DNA of 64,000 nucleotides from Actinomadura sp. DC4. GTDB lineage: Bacteria > Actinomycetota > Actinomycetes > Streptosporangiales > Streptosporangiaceae. A program made the translations under genes and the position numbers. Location of the stretch: positions 1 to 64,000 of the forward strand of contig NZ_JAUEQY010000019.1 in the NCBI RefSeq assembly GCF_030406325.1, read 5' to 3'. Positions 37,052 to 45,768 of this stretch are shown here, piece after piece. The first letter of the stretch is position 1, and each line of letters begins with the position of its first letter. The notes under the pieces are model-generated. The model was not told the origin of the DNA. It saw only the letters and a list, made by a program, of their open reading frames with translations, and did no database searches.

Positions 37052-38329
37052 TCAGGTGAGCTTGGCGAGCGCGTCGTCCATGATCTCGACGCCGGTGTCG
37101 ATCTCCTCCTCGCTCACCGTCAGCGGCGGGGCGATGCGCAGGCAGGCGGCTCCGCCGGCGCGGCCCTTGGTGATGTTCAGCGACAGCCCGCAGGCGTAGC
37201 AGACGTCGGTCAGCGCCTTGCCGAGATCGTTCGCGGGCGCCTTCGTCGCGCGGTCCTCGACCAGCTCCACGCCCCAGAGCAGGCCCATCCCGCGCACGTC
37301 GCCGACCACTTCGTACCGGCGGGCGAGCTCGCGCAGGTGACCGCCGAGGCGTTCGCCGCGCGAGGCGGCACGGGCGGCGAGGTCCTCCTCCTGTACGACG
37401 TCGAGGACGGCCAGCGCCGCCGCCGCGGGCAGCGGGTCGGACTGGTGCGAGGTGTAGTACATGAGCCCCGCGTCGAACGCGGCCTGCTCGATCGCCTCCG
37501 TCGTGACGACCGCGCTGATCGGCAGGCCGCCGCCGAGGGTCTTGGACAGCACGACGAGGTCCGGCACGACGTCGAAGACGTCCATGCCGAACATCGCGCC
37601 GAGCCGGCCGAAGCCGGTCTGGGACTCGTCCAGCACGAACAGCATGTCGCGCTCGTGCGCCAGGTCGAGCAGCCGGGCGAGGTAGCCGGGCGGCGGCACG
37701 AGGATGCCGCCCGAGGACAGCACCGGCTCGGCCACCACGGCGGCGCGGGAGCCGCTGGTCTGCTGGTCATAGAGGTCGAACCCGACCTCCAGGCAGGTGT
37801 GGTCGCACGTGCCGGCGCAGTGCCGTACCGGGCAGCGGTAGGCGTACGGGGCCGGCAGCGCGAACGACCCGGGCATCGTCGGGCCGTGGCCCCGGCGCCC
37901 CGCCGAGTAGGTCAGCGCCTGGCTGCCGGAGGTCATGCCGTGCCAGCTCCGGGTCAGCGACACGACCTCGAAGCCGCCGGTGGCGAGCTTGGCCATCCGG
38001 ACCGCCGCCTCGTTCGCCTCGCCGCCGGTGCTCAGGAACATCGAGCGGTCGAGACCGGCGGGCATGAGGTCCGCGACCCGGTCGGCCAGGGCCAGGACCG
38101 GCTCGGACAGCAGGCCGGAGTTGAGGTGGACGGCCTCGCCGAGCGAGCGGCGTACCGCCTCGACGATGCGCGGGTGGCTGTGGCCGATCGTGGCGCAGAT
38201 CTGGCCGGAGGTGAAGTCGAGGACGCGGCGTCCGTCGGCGGTCTCCAGCCACGAGCCGGACGCGCGGGCGATCACGTCGTGGGAGAACTCCCCGTTGTAG
38301 CGGATCAGGCGGCGTTCACGTGGGTCCAT
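37052..38329 (-). CDS. PLP-dependent class III aminotransferase
   Basis: 425 residues from ATG 38329; the open frame further upstream covers other genes and is not real. The PLP lysine is Lys263 in VVLSKTLGGGLPISAV, the cofactor-binding DESQTGFGRLG precedes it, and SGQICATIGHSHPRIVEA is the N-terminal signature. The overall pattern resembles 2,2-dialkylglycine decarboxylase and related omega-aminotransferases. An insert with clustered Cys (YRCPVRHCAGTCDHTC) at about residue 165 is unusual and could bind metal. Divergent from a LysR regulator. Confidence 0.9.
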   Translation of the reverse strand: MDPRERRLIRYNGEFSHDVIARASGSWLETADGRRVLDFTSGQICATIGHSHPRIVEAVRRSLGEAVHLNSGLLSEPVLALADRVADLMPAGLDRSMFLSTGGEANEAAVRMAKLATGGFEVVSLTRSWHGMTSGSQALTYSAGRRGHGPTMPGSFALPAPYAYRCPVRHCAGTCDHTCLEVGFDLYDQQTSGSRAAVVAEPVLSSGGILVPPPGYLARLLDLAHERDMLFVLDESQTGFGRLGAMFGMDVFDVVPDLVVLSKTLGGGLPISAVVTTEAIEQAAFDAGLMYYTSHQSDPLPAAAALAVLDVVQEEDLAARAASRGERLGGHLRELARRYEVVGDVRGMGLLWGVELVEDRATKAPANDLGKALTDVCYACGLSLNITKGRAGGAACLRIAPPLTVSEEEIDTGVEIMDDALAKLT

Positions 38330-38371
38330 GGGCCGATCGTCACTCCGGCGAACCGCCGGGTCCAGCGATGA

Positions 38372-38393
38372 TTCCCGGTGGATATCCGTGGAA
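38372..38393. promoter_or_regulatory. Predicted LysR operator in the divergent aminotransferase/LysR promoter
   Basis: TTCC at 38372-38375 and GGAA at 38390-38393 flank the perfect palindrome GGATATCC (38380-38387). Dyads in the gap between a LysR gene and its divergent target are the usual binding sites of this family. Footprinting would be needed to prove it. Confidence 0.45.
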
Positions 38394-38404
38394 GAATTCG
38401 AACG

Positions 38405-39295
38405 ATGCTGGATCTTCGGCGGCTGCGGCTGCTGCGCGAGCTGCATGCCCGCGGCACGATCGCCGCCGTGGCGGACGCCCTGTCCTTCAGCCCCTCGACC
38501 GTCTCCCACCAGCTCGCCGAGCTGCAACGGGAGGCCGGGGTGCTGCTGTTCGAGCGCGACGGGCGGCGGCTGCGCCTGACCGAGGCGGCCCGCGTGCTCG
38601 TACGCCACGCCGACGCCCTGCTCACCCGGATGGAGCGCGCCGAGGCCGAGATGGCGGCCGCCGCGGGCGTGGTGGCCGGGACCGTACGGCTCACGGCGTT
38701 CCAGACCGCGGCGATCAGCCTGGCCGCGCCCGCCCTGGCCGACCTGACGAGCCGCCATCCGGGCCTCCGGCTGGAGGTCACCGAGGCCGAGCCCGACGAG
38801 GCGCTGGACGCCCTCCTGCGCCGGGAGTGCGACGTGGCGGTCTGCGACGAGTACGGCGACCAGCGGCGCACCCGGCCTCGCGGGCTCGCCGTCGAGGAGG
38901 TCTACGCCGAGCGGGTGCGCCTCGTCCTGCCCCGCGGCCATCCGGCGGCGCACCTGCGTGAGCTGGCCGGCGCCGCGTGGGCGGGCGGCCATCCGGGCAC
39001 CAGCCACGAGCGGCTGCTGGTCCAGGCGTGCACCACCGTGGGCGGTTTCGCGCCCGACATCCGGCACCGCGCGACCGACCTGCTCGTCCTGCTCGCGCTC
39101 GTCGCCACCGGCGGCGCGGTGACCCTCCTGCCCGACCTGTCCCGGCCCGAGCGCGAGCCGACGGTCACGACGAGGGACACCGGGATCGCCCGGCGCGTGC
39201 TCGTCGCCGTACGGGAGGACGGTCTCGCGCGGCCGGCGCTCGCCGCGGTCCGGTCGGCGCTGCGCCGGGCGGCGCTTGACCTTGTCCCTGGGTGA
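38405..39295 (+). CDS. LysR family transcriptional regulator
   Basis: 296 residues from ATG 38405. The winged helix-turn-helix spans residues 1-60 (LRRLRLLRELHARGTIAAVADALSFSPSTVSHQLAELQREAG). The effector domain follows (GTVRLTAFQTAAISLAAPALADLTSRHPGLRLEV). The S-x-S-T-V-S-H-Q-L recognition helix is characteristic of a large actinobacterial subgroup. Divergent from the class III aminotransferase across 75 bases with a dyad, so it probably controls that gene and itself. Confidence 0.9.
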   Translation: MLDLRRLRLLRELHARGTIAAVADALSFSPSTVSHQLAELQREAGVLLFERDGRRLRLTEAARVLVRHADALLTRMERAEAEMAAAAGVVAGTVRLTAFQTAAISLAAPALADLTSRHPGLRLEVTEAEPDEALDALLRRECDVAVCDEYGDQRRTRPRGLAVEEVYAERVRLVLPRGHPAAHLRELAGAAWAGGHPGTSHERLLVQACTTVGGFAPDIRHRATDLLVLLALVATGGAVTLLPDLSRPEREPTVTTRDTGIARRVLVAVREDGLARPALAAVRSALRRAALDLVPG

Positions 39296-39331
39296 GGCAA
39301 CAGCATCGGACGCGACGCGGAGAAAGGCGAC

Positions 39332-40390
39332 ATGGGTTCCCTCACGATCGGCGCGTTCGCGCGGGCGGCACGGCTGTCGCCCAAGGCACTGCGGCTGTAC
39401 GACGAGCTCGGCCTGCTCCGGCCGGCGCGCGTCGACCCGGCCTCGGGCTACCGGCTGTACGAGCCGGCGCAGCTGCCCCGTGCCCGGCTCGTGGCCTGGC
39501 TCCGGCGGCTCGGCATGCCGCTGGCCCGGATCCGCGTCGTGTGCGAGCTCGAACCGGAAGAGGCCGCCCGCGAGGTCGCCGCGTACTGGGCGCGGGTCGA
39601 GGCCGACACCGCCGCCCGGCGCGACCTGGCCGCCTTCCTCATCGACCAGCTGTCGGAGCAGGCCGATGAGCGGCTGACACTCGGCATCCGCTACGCCACA
39701 CGGTCCGACATCGGCCGGGTCCGCGCGACCAATGACGACTCCGTGTACGCGGGCGCGCGGCTGCTCGCGGTCGCGGACGGCTTCGGCGAGGAGGGACGCG
39801 GCGCGCCCGCGAGCGCGGCCGTCATCGAGGCGCTGCGGCCCCTCGACACCGACGTCCCCGCGGGCGACCTGCTGAACGCGCTCGACGAGGCGGTCCACTC
39901 GGCCGATGCGGCGCTGCGCGAGATCGCCCGGTCCGACCCGGCGATGGAGGGGTCCGGCAGCACGCTCACCGCGATGCTGTGGTCGGGCTCCCGGCTCGGC
40001 CTCGTCCACATCGGCGACTCCCGCGCGTACGTCCTGCGCGACGGCGAACTGTTCCAGATCACCGACGACCACACGCACGTCCAGTCGCTGGTCGACGAGG
40101 GGCGGCTCAGCCCGGAGGAGGCGGCCTCCCACCCGCAGCGGTCGCTGCTGCTGCGCGCGCTGCATGGCGGCGGCGTCGCGGCCGACCTGAAGCTGCGCGA
40201 GGCGCGGCCCGGCGACCGGTACCTGCTGTGCTCCGACGGCCTGTCCGCCGTCGTCCCGGTCCAGGCCCTCCGGGAGACCCTGACCACGTCCGCCGACCCC
40301 GAGGAGGCCGTACGGCGGCTGGTCGACCTCGCCAACGACGCGGGCGGGCCGGACAACATCACCTGCGTGGTCGCGGACGTGACCGGTTAG
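39332..40390 (+). CDS. MerR-type DNA-binding domain fused to a PP2C Ser/Thr phosphatase
   Basis: 352 residues. Residues 3-75 are a MerR winged helix (LTIGAFARAARLSPKALRLYDELGLL ... YRLYEPAQLPRARLV), 76-112 a helical linker, and 115-350 a PP2C phosphatase. PP2C metal ligands are all present: N-D-D at 134-136, A-D-G-F (Asp149), G-D-S-R at 228-231, S-D-G-L (Asp302) and G-P-D-N (Asp341). It should be a catalytically active protein phosphatase able to bind DNA. A Ser/Thr kinase gene lies 1.6 kb away at 41972. GGAGAAAGG precedes the ATG. Confidence 0.9.
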   Translation: MGSLTIGAFARAARLSPKALRLYDELGLLRPARVDPASGYRLYEPAQLPRARLVAWLRRLGMPLARIRVVCELEPEEAAREVAAYWARVEADTAARRDLAAFLIDQLSEQADERLTLGIRYATRSDIGRVRATNDDSVYAGARLLAVADGFGEEGRGAPASAAVIEALRPLDTDVPAGDLLNALDEAVHSADAALREIARSDPAMEGSGSTLTAMLWSGSRLGLVHIGDSRAYVLRDGELFQITDDHTHVQSLVDEGRLSPEEAASHPQRSLLLRALHGGGVAADLKLREARPGDRYLLCSDGLSAVVPVQALRETLTTSADPEEAVRRLVDLANDAGGPDNITCVVADVTG

Positions 40391-41252
40391 CCGGCGCAGC
40401 CCGGCAGCGCGGGCGCGCAGTCGGTCGGGCTGTTCACGTCGACGACCGAACGCCTGAGGACGACGGTGCCGGCGTTCTGGATCCCGCCGCCGGCCGCGCC
40501 GCTGCCGAGGGCCGGGTTGAACCGCACGAGCGTGCGGACGAGCGTGGTCGTGCCCCGGTTGTCGACCCCGCCGCCGAGGTTCCCGGCGGAGTTGGCCGCG
40601 ATCGTGGACCGGATGATCCGCGCGGTGTGGCCGGCGGTCGTGAACACGCCGCCGCCGTCGCGGGCTCCGATGTTTCCGGAGAAACGGCTCGCGAGAACGG
40701 TCAGTGTACCGTCATTGTGAATGGCGCCGCCGTCTCTGTCGCCGTCCGGCCCCGGGTGGCGTTGGCCGCGAAAACGGAATGGGCGATCAGCGCGTTCCCG
40801 GTGTTCTCCGGTCCGCCGCCGTTGTCGTTCAGCGCGGTGTTCCCGGTGAGCGTGACGTGGTCGAGGACGAGCGTGCCCGCGTTCCGTACGCCGCCCGGCC
40901 CGGTGGTCGTGCCGCCGTTCCGCAGCGTGATGCCCAGGACGCGCAACCGGCCGCCGGCGGCCACGTCGAGGAGCCGCAGGTCGGCCGCCGACGGGTCGCG
41001 CTTGAGGGTCGTGGCCGGGCCGCCGACGAGCGCGATGTCGCCGGTGACCTGCGGCAGCGCGGAGGCGATCAGGTAGGTGCAGAGCGGCGCCAGCCGGAGC
41101 ACGGAGGGGGTCGCGGCGACCGCGGCGGCCAGCGAGGCCGCGCCGCAGGGCACGGGGACGAGACGCCGCCGGGCGACCGCCTGTGCCGGGGCGGCCACGC
41201 CCGCGAGCACCACCACGGCCATTCCGGCCGCGGCTCCTGAGAATGAGGTCAT
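40387..41252 (-). pseudogene. Secreted right-handed beta-helix repeat protein, frameshifted
   Basis: The frame from ATG 41252 has a signal peptide (MAVVVLAGVAAPAQA) followed by beta-helix rungs such as LRLLDVAAGGRLRVLGITLRNGG and VRNAGTLVLDHVTLTGNTA. It runs out at about 40701 in nonsense residues. The next rungs (STIAANSAGNLGGGVDNRGTTTL ... GGGIQNAGTVVLRRSVV) continue in another frame to the stop at 40387. One added base in the GGCCCCGGG tract at 40748-40756 joins them into about 288 residues. An extracellular adhesin- or pectate-lyase-like fold; true mutation or sequencing error undecided. Confidence 0.65.
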
Positions 41253-41434
41253 CCGGCTCCCCCGCGTTTCTTCTCCCGTTCTCCGAAGAAGATCATCGGG
41301 ATGGCTGGAAAGGCCGGCGGCGGCATTGGCCGTGTCTCAATGATGTGCGGGCACTGACGGTTTCTTGGCCGTGCGCCCGGCCGGTGCGGGAGGCCGCCCA
41401 CGCGGAGGCCGGATGGTCATGGCATTGTGGGCGG

Positions 41435-41959
41435 ATGATCCAGATCGCGACCCGTGAGGTCTATCGCAACCGCTGGATGTCCGTGCGTGAGGACGACATC
41501 CGGCACCCCGACGGGTCGCCCGGTATCTACGGCGTGGTGGACAAGCCGACGGCGGCGCTGATCATTCCCGTGCAGGACGACGGGTTCCACCTCGTCGAGC
41601 AGTACCGGTACGCGCTGTCGCGCCGGTCGTGGGAGTTCCCCCAGGGCACCTGGCCCGATGACCGGCAGACCACCACCGAGGAGCTGGCGCGCGCCGAGCT
41701 CGCGCAGGAGACCGGGCTGCGCGCGGGGCGGATCGAGCGGATCGGGTCGCTCGCGATCGCGCCCGGGCTCACGAGCCAGAACTGCGACATCTTCCTCGCC
41801 ACCGGCCTGACCCCCGGCGAGCCCGACCGCGACCCGGAGGAGCAGGGCATGCGGCAGGAGTGGTTCCCCCGTGCCGAGGTGGAGCGCATGATGCGGACCG
41901 GCGAGATCGTCGACGGCCCGACCATGGCCGCCTACACGCGCTATCTCCTGCACGGCTGA
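41435..41959 (+). CDS. NUDIX hydrolase (ADP-ribose pyrophosphatase-like)
   Basis: 174 residues from ATG 41435. The NUDIX region is GTWPDDRQTTTEELARAELAQETGL: the box reads A-E-L-A-Q-E-T-G-L where the consensus is R-E-x-x-E-E-x-G-U, so one metal-binding Glu is Gln; the second Glu is kept. The upstream LVEQYRYALSRRSWEFPQG segment is typical of ADP-sugar pyrophosphatases. It may clear ADP-ribose or related nucleotides; reduced activity is possible because of the altered box. Confidence 0.85.
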   Translation: MIQIATREVYRNRWMSVREDDIRHPDGSPGIYGVVDKPTAALIIPVQDDGFHLVEQYRYALSRRSWEFPQGTWPDDRQTTTEELARAELAQETGLRAGRIERIGSLAIAPGLTSQNCDIFLATGLTPGEPDRDPEEQGMRQEWFPRAEVERMMRTGEIVDGPTMAAYTRYLLHG

Positions 41960-41971
41960 GGCCGCGCGGGC

Positions 41972-43309
41972 TCAGACCGCGGACAGGACCCGCGTCAGGG
42001 CGTCGGCGCGCGTCTGGGTGAGGCCGCCCTCCCGTACGCGCTGGGCGATCTTGGTGCGCAGCTCGCTGACCCGCTGGTTCACGTCCACCTTCTGCCCCAT
42101 CGCCAGCTGGGACTGCAGGGCGCTGATGATGTTCTCCAGGTCGATGGCCACGTCCACGCGTATGTCGCTCGCCGACAGGCCCTCATCGACCGAACGGCGC
42201 ATCTGGCTCAGCGCCTCCAGCGCGGTCGGCGGCGTGACGGCCGGCGCGCTCGGTACCGTGCCCGCCTGGTTCGGCGTGGTCTGGTGCGCGGCGTGCTGGT
42301 GCGCCTGCACCCGCGAGGGCGGCGACGCGTCGGTGACCGGGCGCTCCGGCGAGGCGTCCAGCGAGCCCGGCGACGCGGAGGCCGACGGCGAGGCGTCCTC
42401 CGGCGCCGCGACCGGGCTGAACGTCGCGCCGCCCAGGACCAGGCCGACGGTGACGGCCGCCGCGGCCGTCGTGCCGCCCGCGACCAGCAACAGCCGTCCG
42501 CGCGATTTCGCCGGCGGAACCGCCGGCGCCGTGAGGGCGCGCGTCGGTGTGCGGGGCGGCCGGCGGAGCGTGATCTCACGAGCCGCGCTGGCGGCCTCGT
42601 ACGCCGCCGCCTGCTCGCCCCCGGCCACCTCGTCCTCCTGGTCGCCGGGCGTCACCCCCAGCGCGGTGGCGATCTCCGAGGCGGTGGGGCGGTCCACGGC
42701 GGAGGCGGAGACGCAGCGCTCCTGCATCCCGCCGAGGGTCTCCCCCTGCTCCGGGCGGCGGCCGCGTACGGCCTCGAACCACACGATCCCGAGCGCGTAC
42801 ACGTCCGCGGACGGCGACAGGTCGTGCTCCGGGGGGAGGTAGGCCGGCGTGCCCATCCGCTCGTCGTCGGCAATGCCGAAGTCGAGCACCTTGACCCCGG
42901 CGGAGGTCAGGAAGATGTTGGTCGGCTTGATGTCGCGGTGGACGATCCGCGCGGCGTGCGCGGCGGCCAGGGCCGAGGCGATCTCGCCGATCACCCGTTC
43001 GATGTCGGGGACCGGGTAGCGCTCGTCCAGCGTGCCGCCGGTGAGGAGTTCCATCACGATGTACGGGGTGCCGTCGGACTCTCCGTAGTCGTGCACGGTC
43101 ACGATGTGCGGATGCGACAGGGCGGCCGCCGCGCGCGCCTCCTCGCGGAAGCGCTCGCGGAACGTCTCGTCGCGTACGAGGTCCGGGTCGATCAGTTTCA
43201 CCGCGACCGGACGGATCAGAACCTCATCGCGGGCGAGCCAGACGGAAGCCATGCCACCGGTGCCGATCCGCTGGCGCAGCCGGTATCTGCCGGCGAGGAG
43301 CGAGTCCAT
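41972..43309 (-). CDS. Transmembrane Ser/Thr protein kinase with truncated activation loop
   Basis: 445 residues from ATG 43309 (GTG 43327 is an alternative). Kinase motifs: GTGGMASVW (16-24), Lys38 in VAVKLI, HRDIKPTN (124-131), DFG at 143-145. Only about a dozen residues separate DFG from the PPE motif, where PknB-type kinases have 25-30 with phosphorylated Thr residues. A membrane segment follows at about 273-294, then an extracellular Ser/Pro/Ala-rich stretch and a helical C-terminal domain. It follows cebR with a five-base gap, as last gene of the cellobiose operon. Confidence 0.9.
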   Translation of the reverse strand: MDSLLAGRYRLRQRIGTGGMASVWLARDEVLIRPVAVKLIDPDLVRDETFRERFREEARAAAALSHPHIVTVHDYGESDGTPYIVMELLTGGTLDERYPVPDIERVIGEIASALAAAHAARIVHRDIKPTNIFLTSAGVKVLDFGIADDERMGTPAYLPPEHDLSPSADVYALGIVWFEAVRGRRPEQGETLGGMQERCVSASAVDRPTASEIATALGVTPGDQEDEVAGGEQAAAYEAASAAREITLRRPPRTPTRALTAPAVPPAKSRGRLLLVAGGTTAAAAVTVGLVLGGATFSPVAAPEDASPSASASPGSLDASPERPVTDASPPSRVQAHQHAAHQTTPNQAGTVPSAPAVTPPTALEALSQMRRSVDEGLSASDIRVDVAIDLENIISALQSQLAMGQKVDVNQRVSELRTKIAQRVREGGLTQTRADALTRVLSAV

Positions 43310-43313
43310 CCGC

Positions 43314-44351
43314 TCAGTGTGGCGCACATGAGGACGCTCGTGTGACCAGATGGGTGTCCAAAATGACCATGGAATCCTCGATCGATTCGCCCCGTATGCG
43401 CGCTACCAGCAGTCTTGCCATTTCTCGGCCCATCGCCTCCAGCGGCTGATGGACCGACGTCAACGGCGGGTCGGTGTGCCGCGCGGTGGCCGAATCGTCG
43501 AATCCGACGAGCGCGACGTCGGCCGGAATCCGCCGCCCGTGCTCCTTCAGGACGCGCATCGCGCCGACCGCCATCGGGTCCGAGGCCGCGAAGACCGCGT
43601 CCAGATCCGGCACACGGGCGAGCAGCTCGCGCATCGCGCGCTCGCCGGACTCCTCGCTGAAGTCTCCGACGGCGACGAGCTCGGGCAGGCCGGCCGTGGA
43701 CAGCACGTCCTGGTAGCCGCCGAGCCGGTCGACGCCCACGCGCATGTCCTGCGGCCCGGTGATCGCGGCGACCCTGCGGCGCCCGAGGCCGATCAGATGC
43801 TCGACCGCCTTACGGGCGCCGCCGCGGTTGTCGGCGTCGACGCAGCTCACCGGATCGACGCCGACCGGCGCGCCACCGAGCACGGTGGGCACGCCGTTCT
43901 CCTCCAGGTGCCGGGGCAGCGGATCGCCGCCGTGCAGCGAGATCAGCAGGACGCCGTCGACGTGCTGGCCGGTGAGGTAGCGCTCGAACCGCGTGTGGTC
44001 GTCGGCGGACTGGGCGATCGCCAGCAGGAGCTGAAGGCCCGTACCGGCCAGCCCGGCGCTGATCCCGCGGATGATCCCGGCGAAGTACGGCTCGCCGAAG
44101 ACGCGTTCCTCCGACTCCGACACGAACAGCGCGACGGTGTCGGTACGCCGGGTGACCAGTGTACGTGCGGCGCGGTTCGGGACGTAGCCGAGTTCGTCGA
44201 TGGCCCGCAGCACCGCCTCGCGGGCCTCCGGGCTCACCTTCGGCGATCCGTTGACCACGCGTGAGACGGTGCCCCGGCCGACGCCGGCGAGGGCCGCGAC
44301 GGCCTCGAGGGTCGGACGGGCCTGTGCTGGGTCCCGCGTACGCTCACTCAC
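43314..44351 (-). CDS. cebR: LacI family repressor of cello-oligosaccharide uptake (CebR/CelR-like)
   Basis: 345 residues. Helix-turn-helix TLEAVAALAGVGRGTVSRVVNGSPKVSPEAREAVLRAIDELGYVPNRAARTL at the N-terminus, then a periplasmic-binding-protein-like effector domain ending VGFDDSATARHTDPPLTSVHQPLEAMG. The operon's operator TGGGAGCGCTCCCA (49086-49099) is the site described for Streptomyces CebR and Thermobifida CelR, which release DNA on binding cellobiose. Start GTG, four bases after the bglC stop. Here the regulator is inside the operon it controls rather than divergent from it. Confidence 0.88.
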   Translation of the reverse strand: MSERTRDPAQARPTLEAVAALAGVGRGTVSRVVNGSPKVSPEAREAVLRAIDELGYVPNRAARTLVTRRTDTVALFVSESEERVFGEPYFAGIIRGISAGLAGTGLQLLLAIAQSADDHTRFERYLTGQHVDGVLLISLHGGDPLPRHLEENGVPTVLGGAPVGVDPVSCVDADNRGGARKAVEHLIGLGRRRVAAITGPQDMRVGVDRLGGYQDVLSTAGLPELVAVGDFSEESGERAMRELLARVPDLDAVFAASDPMAVGAMRVLKEHGRRIPADVALVGFDDSATARHTDPPLTSVHQPLEAMGREMARLLVARIRGESIEDSMVILDTHLVTRASSCAPH

Positions 44352-44355
44352 GACT

Positions 44356-45768
44356 TCATTCTGCCGATGACAAGCCGATTCCGCCTCGCCCGATCACCGA
44401 CGAGTACCAGCGGGCGCTGGTCTTGGGGATGCGCGCCTGGGTCTCGAAGTCGACGTACACGATCCCGAACCGCTTGGCGTACCCCCAGCCCCACTCGAAG
44501 TTGTCCAGCAGTGACCAGGCGAAATACCCGCGCAGCGGCACCCCCTGGCCGATGGCCGCGTGGCAGGCGCGCAGGTGGGCGTCCAGGTAGGCGACCCGGT
44601 CGGGATCCTCGACTCCCTCGGCCGACACGACGTCGTCGAAGGCCGCCCCGTTCTCGGTGACGTAGAGCGGGACCGGCGGATAGTCGGCCGCGACCCGGGT
44701 GAGGACCTCGGTCAGGCCGGACTCGTCGATCTCCCAGCCCATCGCGGTGACCGGCCGCCCGACCTGCACGAACCCGACGTGCTCGCTGCCGGGCCAGGGC
44801 GAGGCCTGGGCGAACGGCGAGGTGATGGCCGGGGCGGCGCCCTCCTTGCCGGTGACGATGAAGCGGTTGTAGTAGTTGACGCCGAGCATGTCGATGGGCC
44901 CGCCGATGATCTCCAGGTCGCCGTCGCGGACACCGAGGTCGTACGGCTCAAGGTCGGCCAGGACGTCTTCGGGGTACCTCCCGCGCAGCAGGGCGTCGAG
45001 GAAGAACCGGTTCTGCAGCCCGTCGATCCGGCGGGCGGCGTCCACGTCTTCCGGAGCCTCGCTCGCGGGCGTGACGGCGTAGAGGTTGACCGCGGCGCCG
45101 GCCTGGGCCCCGGCGCCGCGGAGTGCGGCGGCCGCCATTCCGTGCCCGAGCAGCAGATGGTGCGCGGCCCGTACGGACGACTCCGGGTCGCGGCGGCCCG
45201 GCGCGTGGTCGCCGGAGGCGTACCCGAGGAACGCCGCGCACCACGGCTCGTTCACCGTCGTCCAGTGCGCCACCCGGTCGCCGATGGCCTCGTGCACGAT
45301 CGCGGCGTATTCGGCGAACCGGTACGCCGTGTCGCGCGCGGGCCAGCCGCCCTTGTCCTCCAGCTCCTGCGGCAGGTCCCAGTGGTACAGCGTCGGCCAG
45401 GGCTCGATGCCCGCGGTGAGCAGCGCGTCCACGAGCCGACGGTAGAAGTCGAGCCCCTTGGCGTTGACCGCGCCGGAGCCGCCGGGCTGGACCCGCGGCC
45501 AGGAGATCGAGAAGCGGTAGGCGCTCAGGCCGAGCGAGGACATGAGCGCGACGTCCTCGCCGAACCGGTGGTAGTGGTCGACGGCGACGTCGCCGGTGTC
45601 CCCGCCCAGCACCACGCCGGGCGTGTGGGCGAAGGTGTCCCAGATCGAGGGCCCGCGGCCGTCCACGGCGACGGCGCCCTCGATCTGGTACGCGGCGGTC
45701 GCCGCCCCCCAGACGAAGTCCGTCGGGAAACCGAGCCGTGTCTCGGCCTGCGATGGCTGAGTTGTCAT
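44356..45768 (-). CDS. bglC: GH1 beta-glucosidase
   Basis: 470 residues from ATG 45768, which overlaps the cebG stop (ATGA). Acid/base Glu174 lies in WTTVNEPWC and the nucleophile Glu372 in PLYVTENGAAF; the N-terminal signature is FVWGAATAAYQIEGA. No signal peptide, so it acts in the cytoplasm on imported cellobiose or cello-oligosaccharides, giving glucose. The position after cebEFG matches the Streptomyces ceb operon. Confidence 0.93.
   Translation of the reverse strand: MTTQPSQAETRLGFPTDFVWGAATAAYQIEGAVAVDGRGPSIWDTFAHTPGVVLGGDTGDVAVDHYHRFGEDVALMSSLGLSAYRFSISWPRVQPGGSGAVNAKGLDFYRRLVDALLTAGIEPWPTLYHWDLPQELEDKGGWPARDTAYRFAEYAAIVHEAIGDRVAHWTTVNEPWCAAFLGYASGDHAPGRRDPESSVRAAHHLLLGHGMAAAALRGAGAQAGAAVNLYAVTPASEAPEDVDAARRIDGLQNRFFLDALLRGRYPEDVLADLEPYDLGVRDGDLEIIGGPIDMLGVNYYNRFIVTGKEGAAPAITSPFAQASPWPGSEHVGFVQVGRPVTAMGWEIDESGLTEVLTRVAADYPPVPLYVTENGAAFDDVVSAEGVEDPDRVAYLDAHLRACHAAIGQGVPLRGYFAWSLLDNFEWGWGYAKRFGIVYVDFETQARIPKTSARWYSSVIGRGGIGLSSAE

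Noticed and set aside
37052-40165. A 1037-codon minus-strand frame that would fuse the aminotransferase with a long N-terminal part
   Set aside because: The extra part is antisense to the LysR and MerR-PP2C genes and is Arg/Gly/Ala-rich without domains. The aminotransferase begins at 38329.
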